NCBI GenBank assembly: GCA_903882645.1
Contig: CAIRXZ010000074.1
Location: forward strand, 1 to 44,979
DNA length: 44,979 bases
DNA from: an uncultured Acidobacteriia bacterium
GTDB taxonomy: Bacteria; Acidobacteriota; Terriglobia; Bryobacterales; Bryobacteraceae
Direction of reading: 5' to 3'
In this document: piece by piece, positions 44,445 to 44,979 of the stretch
Layout: each line of letters starts with the position of its first letter
Position numbering within the stretch: the first letter of the stretch is position 1
Notes under the pieces: generated by a model
What the model was told of the DNA's origin: nothing
Seen by the model: the letters and a program-made list of their open reading frames with translations, nothing else
Databases searched by the model: none
Translations under genes and position numbers: made by a program

Positions 44445-44744
44445 GTGGCGAACGTGAGTGTCGGCGACACAATCCGCGAACAGCGCGAGGCGATCATCCG
44501 CATCGCCGCCAGGCACGGCGCCACGCGCGTGCGGTTAATCGGATCTGTCGCGCGGGGTCAAGCCCGCCCGGACAGCGACGTCGACCTGCTCGTGACTTGG
44601 AGCGATGGCGCCAGTCTCCTCGACCATGCGGCGCTCATGCTGGAACTCGAAAGCCTGTTGGGCCGGAAAGTGGACATCGCCAGTGACGGCTGGGTGAAGC
44701 CCTCAATCCGGGAATCGGTCTACCGGGATGCAGTCGCCCTATGA
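44445..44744 (+). CDS. MNT-type nucleotidyltransferase (MntA-like antitoxin)
   Basis: A 99-residue minimal nucleotidyltransferase. Gly33-Ser34-Val-Ala-Arg-Gly and Ser44-Asp45-Val-Asp47-Leu form the Gly-Ser-x10-Asp-x-Asp active site. In characterised MNT-HEPN pairs this enzyme AMPylates the HEPN toxin and silences it. GTG 44445 is chosen because the following codons match family starts and GGGGAAG lies upstream; TATACT at about 18 bases further up may be the -10. Its stop overlaps the HEPN start (ATGA). Confidence 0.9.
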   Translation: MANVSVGDTIREQREAIIRIAARHGATRVRLIGSVARGQARPDSDVDLLVTWSDGASLLDHAALMLELESLLGRKVDIASDGWVKPSIRESVYRDAVAL

Positions 44745-44965
44745 GGAGCGACGCGGATCGTGTCGGCGATATCCTCGAGGCTATCGCGAAAGCCAGGGAA
44801 CGGACCACCAATAGCGTCGATGCCTTTCGGGGCGACGAGATGCTCCAGGTCTGGGTGATCCACCATCTGCAAGTTATCGGAGAGGCCACCGGGTGCACGA
44901 CAAAAAAGTGGGTAATCAGGCGGCTCGGGAACGGGTTTCCCAGTAGTCTTCGAACCTGTGGCTAA
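44741..44965 (+). pseudogene. HEPN (HepT-like) protein, C-terminally disrupted
   Basis: Coupled to the MNT gene by a 4-base overlap. Residues 1-50 match HepT/DUF86: Asp-Ile-Leu-Glu-Ala-Ile, Asp-Glu-Met-Leu-Gln-Val-Trp-Val-Ile-His-His-Leu-Gln-Val-Ile-Gly-Glu-Ala. After residue 50 the sequence turns unrelated (Thr-Gly-Cys-Thr-Thr-Lys-Lys-Trp). The Arg-x4-6-His RNase motif that normally follows is missing, so the toxin should be inactive. The break is near 44890, very close to the window edge. Confidence 0.78.
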
Positions 44966-44979
44966 GGCGGCAGCAGCGC

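Overview
The window looks like chromosomal DNA of a soil Acidobacteriota, probably of the Bryobacterales/Solibacter type. The evidence is its high GC content, a TIGR03435/DUF3738 protein of the kind expanded in Solibacter (43521-44402), the wreck of an 'acidobacterial duplicated orphan permease' (37213-38252), and a sugar isomerase and a PmoA-type protein typical of these genomes. This placement rests on recognised protein families, not on a marker-gene tree.

Layout. 1-1562: an unrecognised protein overlapping a dCTP deaminase/dUTPase-fold protein. 1594-13038: a housekeeping block with dnaE, a secreted-type sugar isomerase, tRNA-Arg(CCU), purD, then mnmG-rsmG-two parS sites-parA-parB (an arrangement common near bacterial replication origins), a MerR regulator and fabI. 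13151-20033: a 1339-residue hybrid histidine kinase with tandem OB-like sensor repeats, then recG-rsmD. 20034-23068: a lower-GC stretch with a membrane-anchored DUF900 hydrolase, then a Solibacter-type hypothetical. 23130-27753: a GalU-like nucleotidyltransferase, a GHMP sugar kinase/UDP-sugar pyrophosphorylase fusion and a truncated ABC ATPase, all overlapping by a few bases. 27754-30935: an accessory segment with an inverted-repeat element, a small acidic protein, a strong terminator, a papain-like cysteine-peptidase-like protein and a multi-pass membrane protein. 31101-37016: sugar and aldehyde metabolism genes (PmoA-like, isomerase, VOC protein, AraC regulator divergent from an aldo/keto reductase). 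37213-44979: a deleted permease, recN, a type ISP restriction-modification gene whose centre is replaced by a Fic gene, repeats, a TIGR03435 protein and a MNT-HEPN pair whose HEPN half is cut short.

Working together: mnmG/rsmG act on tRNA and rRNA, while parA/parB with parS segregate the chromosome. recG, recN and dnaE serve repair and replication. The kinase/pyrophosphorylase cluster would convert a free sugar to a UDP-sugar. The remaining accessory genes are defence- or stress-like (Fic, MNT-HEPN, ISP remnants, Dcd-like protein, peptidase-like protein).

The most striking non-coding pattern is that about ten genes have a sigma70-like -10 hexamer only 6-9 bases before the start codon, as expected for leaderless mRNAs. 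The best candidates for an undescribed system are the peptidase-like/membrane-protein pair at 28507-30935 and the kinase-pyrophosphorylase fusion at 23993-27346. Both are inferences from sequence motifs only.
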